A DNA stretch of 64,000 nucleotides from Ciona intestinalis (taxonomy: Eukaryota; Chordata; Ascidiacea; Phlebobranchia; Cionidae). The translations under genes were made by a program, and so were the position numbers. The notes beneath the pieces were generated by a model. That model worked only from the letters and a program-made list of their open reading frames with translations. It did no database searches and was not told where the DNA came from. The stretch is taken from assembly GCF_000224145.3 (NCBI RefSeq), contig NC_020174.2:708520-772519 (forward strand), read 5' to 3'. This document shows positions 1-11,655 of the stretch, one piece after another (within the stretch, counting starts at the first letter, position 1; each line of letters begins with the position of its first letter).

Positions 1-58
1 CCAGTGAAGTTGCATTGATAGCTAAAATATTATGTACATGTTTGTTATAACATATACA

Positions 59-260
59 TATAGTAAGTTGGGGAAAGATGAGACACCTTTTCAAACTATT
101 TTCTCGACTGATTGGCAGTAAAAAAAGAACAGTCAAAGAAATATAAAATCATATATAAAATCACTTTCATAGAATATTGGTAATTGTTTAAAACATGATC
201 AGAATATTTAAATAATAAATTATGTACTAAAGGTGTCCCATCCTCTCCACATTACTATAT
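59..260 (-). mobile_element. Hairpin MITE copy, full length but diverged
   Basis: Both ends match the family: gtaagttggggaaagatgag at the left and ggtgtcccatcctctccac at the right. The interior has the TTGTTTAAAACATGATCAG motif. It lies downstream of the last visible CUB-gene exon. Confidence 0.8.
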
Positions 261-522
261 AAAACTTTATTTTTATAGATAACTTTGTATGAAAAAATAT
301 TATGCTGTATGTCCAGATATTATGGAAGAAAAAAAAGGTATTTTACAGTTTTATTTATTAAACGCTGATTGAATGTTTTTGGTTTAATAATAAAGTTGTT
401 AAAGAAAAAATATTGGCAGACAAACAAATTTTTCTAAATGCATTGCATCGAAAAGGTATCAGAACTCCTGATCTAACATAGTTTAATATCTATTATGTTT
501 AAAAATACCAATTGTTACTTAC

Positions 523-3500
523 ATTTATAGGTTGCATTGAATCTAAATAAAGTGTTTTGGGATTGGTTGGAATTGAAGAAGAAGTAAGAATAAACGAGAT
601 CTTGGTTTGTAGTAGTGAGCACAATACGTAGATTTCTTGATCTTGAAACAAGTGTATATTGTGTCCCTTCACCACTGATTTGTTCTATATTATCCCCGTC
701 ATATATCTGTAGGGAATGGAAAAGGTGTGTATTTACATGTAACTGTATTCTGCATACACCACATATATATCCCAGTAACATGTGGGTCAATAATGATATT
801 CTAATATTCTAATGTCTGCCGCTTTCACGAGAGAGGTACTTGAGGACCTAGGATTTAGGCAATATTTGGCTCATTACCCCAAACACCCTTGTACGCCCGA
901 AAGTGACATGAAAACTTGGACATGGGTGAAAGTTTTAAAGTATATGACTGATTTGTTTACTCGTTACATGCAAATTAGAAACATAAGTAATGAAACAGGT
1001 CCATTGCCAAAGCATTTATAAAAAGTTTTGGCGTAAGTTGTTTTTAATTTTTACTATACATTTGTATAAAAAAAAATTAAAAAAAGTTTGCAAAAAACAG
1101 ATCTAGAAGATCTTGAAGTAGCAGCTATAAGCCTTGAACTCACAACCTCTGGGTTACAGGTATGGTAACCATTGTGTCAGCGCTAAACAAATCAAACACT
1201 TACGTTAATATGGTCACAGCACAGTTCCATGTTGTAATATTCAAAGGTTAATTCAACTCTTTCTCCAGGTTCTGCATTAATGCTCCATTCACACCTCAAA
1301 CCTTTGCTGTAACCAAGGGGCCAATCAGGGGAATAAAACGCTTGGGCATAAGATCTTGCTGTCAAGTTTGTCCCGCATTCCCCATCTGTGTCAGAAAACA
1401 GTAATTTTTGGATCATATGAAGTGGTCAGTGGTGCAGCCATGGACGTAATTTGCTTATTCTTTGGTGGTTATAATGTTATAACACAGGTGTTCTGTTTCA
1501 TACACCTCGTGCCCACTGACTAGTTACCACATATGTAACTTTGTTGGTGATTTTTTGAAGGACTGACAATTTAGACAACTGATTGGTGACCACCGGGTTG
1601 GAGAAATTACCATTAGATGTTTTGCTCAAGCACACAAAGAATATGCCCACAATGGTAGCAACAACAAGCCTTGAATTTATAACTTTTGGGTTAGAGGCAA
1701 AGTATTGTATCATTTATGTGGAACAGACAATTATATTGTCCTATTTATAATAGTATATTAATAATGTAAAGGAAATGTTTTGTAACTTGTAATATTTTAC
1801 AATAACAAACCAATACCATAGTTATAATCAATGGTAGTTTCGTTGTTGTTCGAAAAATATTCAGAGATGTTGGCAACAGCAATGTCTGGATAAAGTTGGT
1901 CCGGATCATAACTCAACGACCCTGGAAAAAGGTTAAGTGCGACAATGTCATTTCAACCTGTAATTATGCATTTTAACTAATGATTGTAACTTGTTTATCC
2001 TTATGTGACGGGAAAACAGCAGTTGTTATAACACGGGTGTTCTGTTTCTTTCACTTCAATACTTTGAGGATCTGTATTTTTTAATGTATGTCTCATAATT
2101 TGCACAACCCATTGGTGACCACTAGATTAGAGCAATACTACAAACTAACCGTGGTACTGGTTGATGAAATTTATTATTTCTCCATTTAAGATGTAACATA
2201 GTGTCGAAATGTGGTCAATGGTAAAAGTCGTATGTGGTAAAACACCCATTTATGAATAACCCCCCATTTTAGAGACACTTCACACCAGTTTATGAATAAC
2301 CCCCTATTTTACAGACACTCACACCAGTTTATAAATAACCCCCCATTTTAGAGACACTTCACACCAGTTTATGATAACCCNNNNNNNNNNNNNNNNNNNN
2401 NNNNNNNNNNNNNNNNNNNNNNNNNNNNNNNNNNNNNNNNNNNNNNNNNNNNNNNNNNNNNNNNNNNNNNAGGTTAAGTGCGACAATGTCATTTCAACCT
2501 GTAATTATGCATTTTAACTAATGATTGTAACTTGTTTATCCTTATGTGACGGGAAAACAGCAGTTGTTATAACACGGGTGTTCTGTTTCTTTCACTTCAA
2601 TACTTTGAGGATCTGTATTTTTTAATGTATGTCTCATAATTTGCACAACCCATTGGTGACCACTAGATTAGAGCAATACTACAAACTAACCGTGGTACTG
2701 GTTGATGAAATTTATTATTTCTCCATTTAAGATGTAACATAGTGTCGAAATGTGGTCAATGGTAAAAGTCGTATGTGGTAAAACACCCATTTATGAATAA
2801 CCCCCCATTTTAGAGACACTTCACACCAGTTTATGAATAACCCCCTATTTTACAGACACTTCACACCAGTTTATAAATAACCCCCCATTTTAGAGACACT
2901 TCACACCAGTTTATGATTAACCCCCCTATTTTAGAGACACTTCACACCAGTTTATGATTAACCCCCCTATTTTACAGACACTTCACACCAGTTTATGATT
3001 AACCCCCCTATTTTACAGACACTTCACACCAGTTTATGAATAACCCCCTATTTTACAGACACTACACACCAGTTTATGATTAACCCCCCTATTTTAGAGA
3101 CACTTCACACCAGTTTATGAATAACCCCCTATTTTACAGACACTTCACACCAGTTTATGAATAACCCCCTATTTTACAGACACTTCACACCAGTTTATAA
3201 ATAACCCCCCATTTTAGAGACACTTCACACCAGTTTATGATTAACCCCCCTATTTTAGAGACACTTCACACCAGTTTATGATTAACCCCCCTATTTTACA
3301 GACACTTCACACCAGTTTATGATTAACCCCCCTATTTTACAGACACTTCACACCAGTTTATGAATAACCCCCTATTTTACAGACACTACACACCAGTTTA
3401 TGATTAACCCCCCTATTTTAGAGACACTTCACACCAGTTTATGAATAACCCCCTATTTTACAGACACTTCACACCAGTTTATGAATAGCCCCCTATTTTA

Positions 3501-5182
3501 CAGACACTTCACACCTGTTTACGATTAACCCCCTATTTTACAGACACTTCACACCAGTTTATGAATTAACCCATCTATTTTACAGACACTCCACACCAGT
3601 TTATAAATAACCCCCTTTTTTACAGACACTTCACACCNNNNNNNNNNNNNNNNNNNNNNNNNNNNNNNNNNNNNNNNNNNNNNNNNNNNNNNNNNNNNNN
3701 NNNNNNNNNNNNNNNNNNNNNNNNNNNNNNNNNNNNNNNNNNNNNNNNNNNNNNNNNNNNNNNNNNNNNNNNNNNNNNNNNNNNNNNNNNNNNNNNNNNN
3801 NNNNNNNNNNNNNNNNNNNNNNNNNNNNNNNNNNNNNNNNNNNNNNNNNNNNNNNNNNNNNNNNNNNNNNNNNNNNNNNNNNNNNNNNNNNNNNNNNNNN
3901 NNNNNNNNNNNNNNNNNNNNNNNNNNNNNNNNNNNNNNNNNNNNNNNNNNNNNNNNNNNNNNNNNNNNNNNNNNNNNNNNNNNNNNNNNNNNNNNNNNNN
4001 NNNNNNNNNNNNNNNNNNNNNNNNNNNNNNNNNNNNNNNNNNNNNNNNNNNNNNNNNNNNNNNNNNNNNNNNNNNNNNNNNNNNNNNNNNNNNNNNNNNN
4101 NNNNNNNNNNNNNNNNNNNNNNNNNNNNNNNNNNNNNNNNNNNNNNNNNNNNNNNNNNNNNNNNNNNNNNNNNNNNNNNNNNNNNNNNNNNNNNNNNNNN
4201 NNNNNNNNNNNNNNNNNNNNNNNNNNNNNNNNNNNNNNNNNNNNNNNNNNNNNNNNNNNNNNNNNNNNNNNNNNNNNNNNNNNNNNNNNNNNNNNNNNNN
4301 NNNNNNNNNNNNNNNNNNNNNNNNNNNNNNNNNNNNNNNNNNNNNNNNNNNNNNNNNNNNNNNNNNNNNNNNNNNNNNNNTATATTACAGACACTCCACA
4401 CCAGTTTATAAATAACCCCCTTTTTTACAGACACTTCACACCAGTTTATGATTAACCCCCCTATTTTACAGACACTTCACACCAGTTTATGAATTAACCC
4501 ATCTATTTTACAGACACTCCACACCAGTTTATAAATAACCCCCTATTTTACAGACACTTCACACCAGTTTATGATTAACCCCCCTATTTTACAGACACTT
4601 CACACCAGTTTATGATTAACCCCCCTATTTTACAGACACTCCACACCAGTTTATAAATAACCCCCCTATTTTACAGACACTTCACACCAGTTTATGAATA
4701 ACCCCCCTATTTTAGTGACACTTCACACCAGTTTATGAATAACCCACCTATTTTACAGACATTCCACACCCGTTTCACCGTTTAATGTTTATATTCAATT
4801 ATCGTACACCAGTTTATGATTAACCCCCCTATTTTACAGACACTTCACACCAGTTTATGATTAACCCCCCTATTTTACAGACACTTTACATCAGTTTATG
4901 AATAACCTATCTATTTTAGTGACACTTCACACCAGTTTATGAATAACCCACCTATTTTACAGACATTCCACACCCGTTTCACCGTTTTATGTTTATATTC
5001 AATTATCGTATTCGTTGTCGGGGATTCCCCCCTTAAATATTGCTTCCATGAAGGGTATCTCCCTTTGACGTTTTATAATGAGTGTACTATATACAACACG
5101 TAATACAAGTTTGTCACTTACCCGAGCAGTGAAAGCCAATTAAACAGAGCACAACAACCAAGCAGGCAGAAGACATTGTCAT
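523..5182 (-). CDS. CUB-domain secreted or membrane protein, 5' part, runs off left edge
   Basis: Four minus-strand exons join in phase: 5182-5122 (signal peptide, starting MTMSSACLVVVLCLIG), 1921-1817, 1385-1204 and 706-523. All have GT-AG borders (5122 is followed by gtaagt; 1385 is preceded by a tttctgacacag acceptor). After the signal peptide comes a short acidic, Asn-rich linker, then one CUB domain beginning CGTNLTA and containing the paired CC and DHIN-IYDG stretch typical of a CUB beta-sandwich. The domain is split over two exons at DHIN/IYDG and ends near FRFNATYKC. Several NxT/S sites fit an extracellular protein. The last exon ends in phase 1 with gtaagt, so more coding sequence must lie left of base 1. 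CUB domains occur in proteases, receptors and matrix proteins; nothing here tells which. The first intron (5121-1922) holds a minisatellite and gaps, so a further small exon could be hidden there. Confidence 0.8.
1090..1190 (-). mobile_element. SINE head fragment (tRNA-like)
   Basis: Read on the minus strand this has a degenerate tRNA-like segment with ACAATGGTTACC (A-box-like), CTGTAACCCAGAGGTT and GAGTTCAAGGC (B-box-like), as in the heads of the other SINE copies. It ends just outside the CUB exon at 1204. Confidence 0.6.
1440..1705 (-). mobile_element. tRNA-derived SINE, near full length
   Basis: Minus-oriented copy in a CUB-gene intron. The tail has TTATAACACAGGTGTTCTG and CATACACCTCGTGCCC, the middle TGGTGACCACCGGGTT, and the tRNA-like head GCAACAACAAGCCTTGAA. 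The same order of blocks is seen in the copy at 29967-30250. Confidence 0.75.
1930..2920. other. Probable false assembly duplication around a 90-base gap
   Basis: Bases 1931-2380 and 2471 onward are the same sequence: the intron flank of exon 1921-1817, a SINE tail, then the start of the 41-bp array. A gap (2381-2470) sits exactly between them. Near identity on both sides of a gap is the usual signature of two haplotypes or two overlapping contigs laid end to end rather than a real duplication. Confidence 0.75.
1975..2150 (-). mobile_element. SINE fragment (tail and middle)
   Basis: Contains TTATAACACGGGTGTTCTG and CATTGGTGACCACTAG, shared with other copies. The head is missing. The same fragment is repeated at 2515-2690 through the assembly duplication. 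Confidence 0.6.
2240..5010. repeat. 41-bp minisatellite in first intron of CUB gene
   Basis: Dozens of head-to-tail units of about 41 bp, made of the blocks ACAGACACTTCACACC, AGTTTATGATTAA and CCCCCCTATTTT. Variants include GAATAA for GATTAA, AGAGACAC for ACAGACAC and AAATAA. The array is interrupted by gaps (2381-2470 and 3638-4380), so its true length is unknown. At the distal end a longer block ending CCGTTTCACCGTTTAATG occurs twice (about 4760-4800 and 4955-5005), showing a higher-order duplication. No coding role is seen. Confidence 0.95.
3638..4380. other. Assembly gap, 743 N
   Basis: Run of N inside the 41-bp minisatellite. The sequence on both sides is array, so the hidden stretch is probably more of the same. 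Confidence 0.95.
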
Positions 5183-5246
5183 TCGATTTTACCACACGAT
5201 TTCTACGTCTAAATTCTACTGGATGATAAACGGGAGAGTTAAATAA

Positions 5247-5289
5247 TATAGTAGGGTGGGGGAAGTTGGACACCTTTGACACATAATAG
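5247..5289 (+). mobile_element. MITE left end, cut by gap
   Basis: Begins atatagtagggtgggggaag and reads into CACCTTTGACACATAATAG before the gap at 5290. It lies just upstream of the CUB-gene start at 5182. Confidence 0.7.
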
Positions 5290-5714
5290 NNNNNNNNNNN
5301 NNNNNNNNNNNNNNNNNNNNNNNNNNNNNNNNNNNNNNNNNNNNNNNNNNNNNNNNNNNNNNNNNNNNNNNNNNNNNNNNNNNNNNNNNNNNNNNNNNNN
5401 NNNNNNNNNNNNNNNNNNNNNNNNNNNNNNNNNNNNNNNNNNNNNNNNNNNNNNNNNNNNNNNNNNNNNNNNNNNNNNNNNNNNNNNNNNNNNNNNNNNN
5501 NNNNNNNNNNNNNNNNNNNNNNNNNNNNNNNNNNNNNNNNNNNNNNNNNNNNNNNNNNNNNNNNNNNNNNNNNNNNNNNNNNNNNNNNNNNNNNNNNNNN
5601 NNNNNNNNNNNNNNNNNNNNNNNNNNNNNNNNNNNNNNNNNNNNNNNNNNNNNNNNNNNNNNNNNNNNNNNNNNNNNNNNNNNNNNNNNNNNNNNNNNNN
5701 NNNNNNNNNNNNNN
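5290..5714. other. Assembly gap, 425 N
   Basis: Run of N with a MITE start on each side. As at the other gaps here, the repeated element probably confused the assembly. Confidence 0.95.
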
Positions 5715-5908
5715 ATATAGTAGGCTACTGTGGGGGAAGATGGGACACCTTTAGCACTTAATATCCAAATATCCTGATCGTGTTTTAAACAATTAACAAT
5801 GGTCTACAGTAGTTATGGGGATACCGTTTTATAATTCTTTAAATGTTCTTTGTTTACTACCAAAAGAGACGAAAAAATAGAACGAAAAGGTGCCCCATCC
5901 TCTATATC
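5715..5908 (+). mobile_element. Hairpin MITE copy
   Basis: Ends gtgggggaagatgggacacc and aaaaggtgccccatcctc are near-complementary. The interior has CCTGATCGTGTTTTAAAC and TTCTTTGTTTACTACC. Confidence 0.85.
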
Positions 5909-6115
5909 TAACATCTGATATTCGATATTTCCTTATCGTGTTTTAAACAACGCTCTTGTATAGTTGTAAAATTTCGGTTGCATAAATTCGTAAATAACCT
6001 CTGCCGTGAAATACGGTTATACAACTTCAAAAATATTCTTTGTTTATTACCAAATTGAATGATAAAAGAGAATAAAAATATATAGCCTACCATCTTACCC
6101 CATCCTATAATATAT
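5909..6115 (+). mobile_element. Degenerate MITE copy
   Basis: Follows the previous copy directly. It keeps the CTTATCGTGTTTTAAAC and TTCTTTGTTTATTACC blocks and a CTTACCCCATCCTATA end, with a lost left end. Confidence 0.55.
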
Positions 6116-7256
6116 ACTTAGCCACATACAGCGTTTTTAACAAGACCACTACCATTGTACAACTACGCGTTTTACAGGCCAGTAAAGCTGATCTAAATCC
6201 ATGTTGGTCAAACATATATAGCCAGTACATTCTACAATTTTAACGCCCGCCACTTTGACGAGTTCCATGAGCAACAAAAGTGACATGACTACTATGTTAC
6301 TCGTTACATGCAAATAAGACACATACCGAAATACGAACGTTTGTGTATTGAATCGTCATATAACAATTAATGCGCACAAAGCTTAAAACGTATATAGTTG
6401 TAGTGTTTTGGTTTAATATTAAAATTGTGGTTGTAAATTGTTAAATGTACAACACTAATAGCCTGGCATATGAAACTATGACACGAAATTGATATTTTAA
6501 TACAAACAGTAACTGAATAAGCGTTATCAATGTGAATAAACTGATTGAACCTGTATTAATCTTATTTGATATTGAGCGTTTTAAAATACAACAGTAGTTG
6601 TGGTAAACAATATTGGTATCAAATTTCGAGTGGTAGCATCTTTTTAAGACCTACTTCCAAGGCCCTTATTGTTCTCGTTGAAAGACTTCGCCCATGTGAA
6701 ACATAAAGTTCTCTCACGTGCAAAAAATGTTTGGTAGTATTGTGTATAGATCAAATAAAATAATCACAAGACATTAATTTTAGTATATTTATGTTTAGCT
6801 GTTAATACTATAGAATTTTGAAAATAAAACACTTTATATAACAGTGTCTAATACAAAACTGTTAAAATACATTGTAGATAACGCGATGTTACTTAAAATG
6901 TTAGTTTTATTGACTTTTATATTAATTAAAATTTAAGAAAAATAAATCAACGCAAAATTAATGTGCAGTGGCATGCATAATAAAACACATGTAGTCCCAG
7001 TGTGTACTGTAATGTTTACTCGAGTTTTAATGTCATAATTAAGGAAATAACTCATTGTTTCGTCATTTTCATTTCAACCAATTTCAGTTCGTTCGTGAGA
7101 TTCTTTCGTGACGTCATTATACATGTATTGTTAAAGAAAGATTGAACGGACGCGCCGATGCGGGGATGACGATTCATGTTATGAATCGTGGTCAAACCCA
7201 AGTCATCTGCAAATTAAATTGCAACTATATTGTGTTACTTATCCAAATTCTGTTTT
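6116..7256. other. Spacer without recognised genes
   Basis: AT-rich sequence between the divergent CUB and STX17 genes. A short stretch at 6240-6320 (CGCCACTTTGACGAG, CTCGTTACATGCAAAT) resembles 810-990, so both belong to an old dispersed repeat. A TGACGTCA motif lies near 7110. I see no exon. Confidence 0.5.
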
Positions 7257-7430
7257 ATAGTAGTGTGGGGAAAGATGGGACACCTTTTTCATTTTATTTT
7301 CTTGTCCAATTTGGTAGTTAACAAAAACATTTTAAGAATTATAAAACCATATGCCCACGACTACCGTAAAACGTTGTTAATTGTTTAAAACACGATCACA
7401 ATGTTTGGACATTAGGTAATAAAGTTGTCT
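7257..7430 (-). mobile_element. MITE copy, right end lost
   Basis: Left end tagtgtggggaaagatggga, interior TTGTTAATTGTTTAAAACACG. The matching right terminus is degraded. Confidence 0.7.
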
Positions 7431-7489
7431 TATAAAAACATGTACCTCTTTTAAAAACAATATAATAGGGTCGGAAATATGACATTTTT

Positions 7490-7765
7490 ATACCGTCTTC
7501 AGGCACCTCGTCGGTTTCTTGCCCATTTTCTGCTCATGTTTTGTCCAAATTTTTATTTTTAGCCAATATTTAACCATGTTTTGTCTACATATTTTCAATG
7601 TTTTATCCATGTTTTATCTATTATTTGTCTTGTTTTTTTTTCCATTTTTTTGTCTATATTTCCCATTTTCTGCCATGTCTTAACTCATTTTTATATTTTT
7701 ACCAATGTTTTACCCATGTTTTATCTCATTTTCGACGATGTTTTTCCTCATTTTTTGACAATAAT
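7490..7765. repeat. T-rich degenerate tandem repeat
   Basis: Repeated variants of CATGTTTTGTCC, CAATGTTTTATCC and CCATTTTCTGCC about every 12-18 bases. It produces hydrophobic open frames on the plus strand that look like repeat translation, not protein. Confidence 0.7.
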
Positions 7766-7954
7766 AATAATTTATCTTTTGCTTAAGTTTTGTCCGACGC
7801 TGCTACTTATTTTAAAATCATTAACAAAGTTAATAAATCAACTAAATACATTATATTTGTGTTTAATATAGTTATACCTTAAATGTTAGGCAAAGTTGTT
7901 TGACCGTGTCATATACACTGTAATACATGCTTATTCATTACAGCTTTGGTATGT

Positions 7955-8030
7955 TGTTCTAACCAAAGAGATTAAAACCATTCTAACCAAAGAGATTGGT
8001 TTTAATCTCTTTGGTTCTAACCAAGTTTGT
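7955..8030. repeat. Inverted repeat around CCAAAGAGATT
   Basis: TTCTAACCAAAGAGATT occurs twice in tandem and is followed by its complement AATCTCTTTGGTT, giving a hairpin with an arm of about 19 bp (AACCAAAGAGATTAAAACC against GGTTTTAATCTCTTTGGTT). It lies about 300 bp upstream of the STX17 start. Confidence 0.75.
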
Positions 8031-8306
8031 CCATGTAGTTCCAAACGGTCATAAATATGGTCCCGTCCTACAATTTGTGGCGTGGATTTGGATTCACATG
8101 ATCAAATATTACTATACATTTTAAAAGACTTATACTTGTGTTAATAAAATCGCACACTGGGCACACTCACTGCACAACGGACACAAAGAGCACAGGCAGC
8201 AGAGTGTTTACAAAGGTTCCGCTGTAAGCTTTGTTTACAAAACATGCATTGTCACAATGCAAAGTAATGTTTATGCTATCGTAGTATTATATACATAAGT
8301 TAAGAT

Positions 8307-11208
8307 ATGGGCGAAGACAAAAAGAAATGGTTTGGAATTCCTGATTTTGTCCCTTCTGTGCGTTTACCGCCAGTTAGGCAAACGATATCAAATGTTTTAT
8401 GGAGATCAAACAAGAAGGACCAAGAATGTTTCGATATAAATGGATTAAACGTAAAGATTACCAACAACACTAAACTGTCGTTTGAAAAAGTTGAACATTT
8501 TGTTGATGACTTTATTGAAGTTTTTGTGCCGGAGAAACTGGACGATTTATACAGGTTTGTAACATTTAAAAAAATTGTTCTGTTATTTACATTTTAGGTG
8601 CTAGTGAAGAGTCTTCCCCCCTTATTTGCTAACCACAGTGAAGAGTCTTCCCACCTTATTTGCTAACCACTAACCCCTAGGTTAGGGGGTTAGTAGTTAG
8701 TGGTTATATAGGGGTTAGTAGCTGGTGGTTATATAGGGGTTAGTAGTTGGTGGTTATATAGGGGTTAGATTCTTTACTAGCACTACATTTTATATCATTT
8801 TTAGGATAAGTAATGAAATAAAGACTGCTCACCGTTTAGAAAATAATGAAGAACTCGGCTGCAAATACTCAGAAGCAGATGAAATAGTACAAGTATGTAC
8901 AAATTATGATTTGTTTGTAATTTAGTTGCAATAAAATATTAAACATTACTATTATTTTATTGTTACATCTAAGAGTTATTTTTTGATTAATTAAATTTAT
9001 GTATTTTTAAAGGGGTTAAAGCACTAAATCCCAGACCAGCCTATTTGTGGGACTCTCAACAGCAAATCTAACACACCTTGAGACATTAACCATATAAAAT
9101 AGAATACATACCCCAAAAACAAAGTTTAATACCAAAAAATAATGAAAAAGCTTAAGAAATACCATTTTATTTTCCTCTTGTTTTCAGTGTCTTCGTAAAA
9201 AAGTCATGGATGTTGAAAGAGTCCGAGTTCTCCTCTTGGAGGAAGAGATTGATGACTTAGATCTCAGAGTTCATCCAGCAAAGATAAAAGTCCGACAAGC
9301 GATTGTGGATTTTATGAAAAGCAGCAAAACCAAGCCAGTTAACATGGACACAAACCATGTCACGTATAATGCTACACACTGTAGGTCTCCCAATGCAAGA
9401 GACTTAATGAGTTTTTTGTCATCGGATAATGAACAATGCAGTGAAGTACAAACAACCTCTTTTACTGAAATGTGTAAGTTCAGTAAAGCTATTGGTATCT
9501 TAATAACTAAGACTGGATTTTCCAAGACCAGAGTTTCCGAAACTGTATTCAGTTAACAAGCAATTAAATCTTAATATTGGTGTACAGTGATTCACAACTA
9601 CTAAGGTTGGTTTAAAGTGTTTCGCAGCTACCAGAATGTAGTTTCAATAGGATTAAAATACCAGAAGTCAAGCTACCACCAGTATGATATTCTAATGGGT
9701 TGGGAAAAATTTAGCTAGGTTTGTCTTATAATATATATATATCACAATAAGTGTATTACTAATGTACTTCCAGTTTCAGTGATTTTTAATTTTGATTTTT
9801 TAACAGCTGACATTGATATTGCAATACCAGAGCAAGATACTATGGAAGTTTTGCATTTAAATGATGATGGGATAAATATTGAAGCTGTTGAAAGGTTAAA
9901 CCAGGTAATAACTTAGTTAGTATCTTAGAGACACTTGTGTTTTAAGTGAAAAGAGACAGTAGAGACTAGAGAGTTGTTTTATGCCATTTTTATACAACAA
10001 GACTATGTTACAAATTTAAAAAGTAAAGTTGTACTTTGGCATTACTGGCAAAAATTGTTCTGTGTAACATGGTGTACTCGAGCAAAAAACAATGCTCAGT
10101 GTTGACCTTTCCTGTCTACAGGACTTAATGGAACTCCATGCACTGATGAATGACTTGCACACAGCTGTACACAGTCAAGGTGAAACTGTAGATACAATAG
10201 CTGAACATATAGAAGATGCTTCCGACAATGTGGAGATAGGAAAACAACAGCTCAAGAAAGCTACACTTTTAAAAGTATTGTATTTAGTTCTCACACATTT
10301 TTTAATTCGTAAATAATAAATACCCAATTTGTAACACTATTGGTAATAAACAAAATATTTGGGAATAGGAAAAATAACAGCTCAAGAAATCTGCTATCTG
10401 TTTGCATTACAGATATGCACAAATATTATTTATTTAGTTATCAGAATATTTTGAATTCCCCATATAAAATAGGAAAGTTTTTGCCAATGAACAATATTTT
10501 GTGCAAATCTGGGATACAAAAAACTTCCAGCACAAAACAAGACTAAACAATTTTTTTCTCCACTAGACAGCCATGTTCTAAATATTTTTTTCCCATTTTA
10601 GCAATAACCAAAATCTAAACAAGTTTTCTTAAAATAACAGGCCGCTATGTTCCCTGTACTGGGTGCTGTTATAGGTGGTGCAGTAGGAGGCCCCATTGGG
10701 TTTGTGGCGGGCATGAAAGTTGGAAGTATAACTGGTGGTGTGGCAATGGCTGGAGTGACGGGGACTGTCATTGGATACCAGGTAAAGTAGTGGTGCACAC
10801 ATGTACATACATCGGGTGTACAAGGCTGGTTAGTGATTGCCCCCACCCCAATAGGAATTATATCTCTACAATAAATTTGGCAAGGTGTAAAATGTTTAAA
10901 CGTGAAAGTAGTAATATAAATTGGTTAACCCTCGGTTACCTTTAATTTTTCTACCTCTAAATTTTGAATGCGTTTTCCAATGACTTTATGCGCATATTTG
11001 TAAAGGGGTTATTTCTGAAGAAAATTATGTTTCTATTAAACAACTTTGAACCAAAATAGATCGTTTTAGTTAAGACCATCATGTCTTAAAAGGTTCAAGA
11101 AGATTTAGATTAAACTTAACATGTTCCTAGGGTGGAAAATATGTGAAGAAAAAACAAACGGTGGAAGAAATTCCACTCAATGATATGGAACCTTTAAAGG
11201 ACAGATAA
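8307..11208 (+). CDS. STX17: Syntaxin-17 (Qa-SNARE)
   Basis: Seven exons join in phase: 8307-8554, 8805-8892, 9188-9473, 9807-9904, 10122-10274, 10641-10781, 11131-11208 (TAA), giving 363 residues. The SNARE motif is at about residues 229-291, with the zero-layer glutamine in HSQGETVD (about Q259). Exon 6 encodes the Gly-rich hairpin of two membrane segments that marks this family (PVLGAVIGG, VGGPIGFVAG), followed by a basic GGKYVKKKQ tail. Known role of the family: autophagosome-lysosome fusion and ER/mitochondria-linked membrane traffic, pairing with SNAP29 and VAMP8. The N-terminal helical region (exons 1-3) is diverged. The protein is about 60 residues longer than the human 302, with extra sequence before the Habc-like region (MGEDKKKWFGIPDF) and in the linker. 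All introns are GT-AG. The start is the only plausible ATG in frame. Confidence 0.93.
8590..8770. repeat. Short tandem repeats in STX17 intron 1
   Basis: A block of about 36 bp containing GTGAAGAGTCTTCCC and CTTATTTGCTAACCAC occurs twice. It is followed by three to four units of about 25 bp (GTGGTTATATAGGGGTTAGT). Confidence 0.85.
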
Positions 11209-11271
11209 TAAATCTTGGAGACATGTTTAACCTAAAAAAGATATTTGTTGTGCTATTTTCTTGCTATTTAA

Positions 11272-11277
11272 AATAAA
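11272..11277 (+). terminator. Poly(A) signal of STX17
   Basis: AATAAA 64 bases after the stop codon, in an AT-rich 3' flank. Confidence 0.6.
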
Positions 11278-11295
11278 CACTCACTGTAATGTTTT

Positions 11296-11462
11296 AAAAC
11301 AGTGGTTCTTAAACTTGTGTGGGACATGTGTTTGAACTTTTAAAAGACATAAAAAACCTTAAATACATGTTTTACCTAAAACAGTGGTTCTTAAACTTGT
11401 GTGGGACATGTGTTTGAACTTTTAAAAGACATAAAAAACCTTAAATACATGTTTTACCTAAT
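11296..11462. repeat. 82-bp tandem duplication
   Basis: AAAACAGTGGTTCTTAAAC begins two identical adjacent copies (11296 and 11378). A shorter related piece, GGTTCTTAAACTTGTGT, appears again near 11503. Confidence 0.9.
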
Positions 11463-11655
11463 AGAGAGACTTCTTGGTGTTTAAAATAAACACTCAATTT
11501 TGTGGTTCTTAAACTTGTGTAAGACATGTGTTTAATGGTAATTTCTAATTTGTTTGATTAGTAAAAGATGCTCGGGTACCACCTGGAAAACCTTAATGTA
11601 GGTTAAGAACCACTGCTTCGAATAACATGAAATATGCTGGCCTACAATTGTTAAT

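Noticed and set aside
812-1021. 69-codon plus-strand frame MSAAFTREVLEDLGF
   Set aside because: Related sequence recurs at 6240-6320 without the frame, so it is an old dispersed repeat; no splice partner seen.
3549-4434. Long open frames through the gap in the 41-bp array
   Set aside because: They consist almost wholly of N and the visible ends are minisatellite translation.
2240-5010. CRISPR-like array
   Set aside because: Whole 41-bp units repeat with no unique spacers, in a eukaryotic intron: a minisatellite.
7581-7871. Hydrophobic 96-codon frame that could suggest a membrane protein
   Set aside because: Product of T-rich tandem sequence; no start context or homology.
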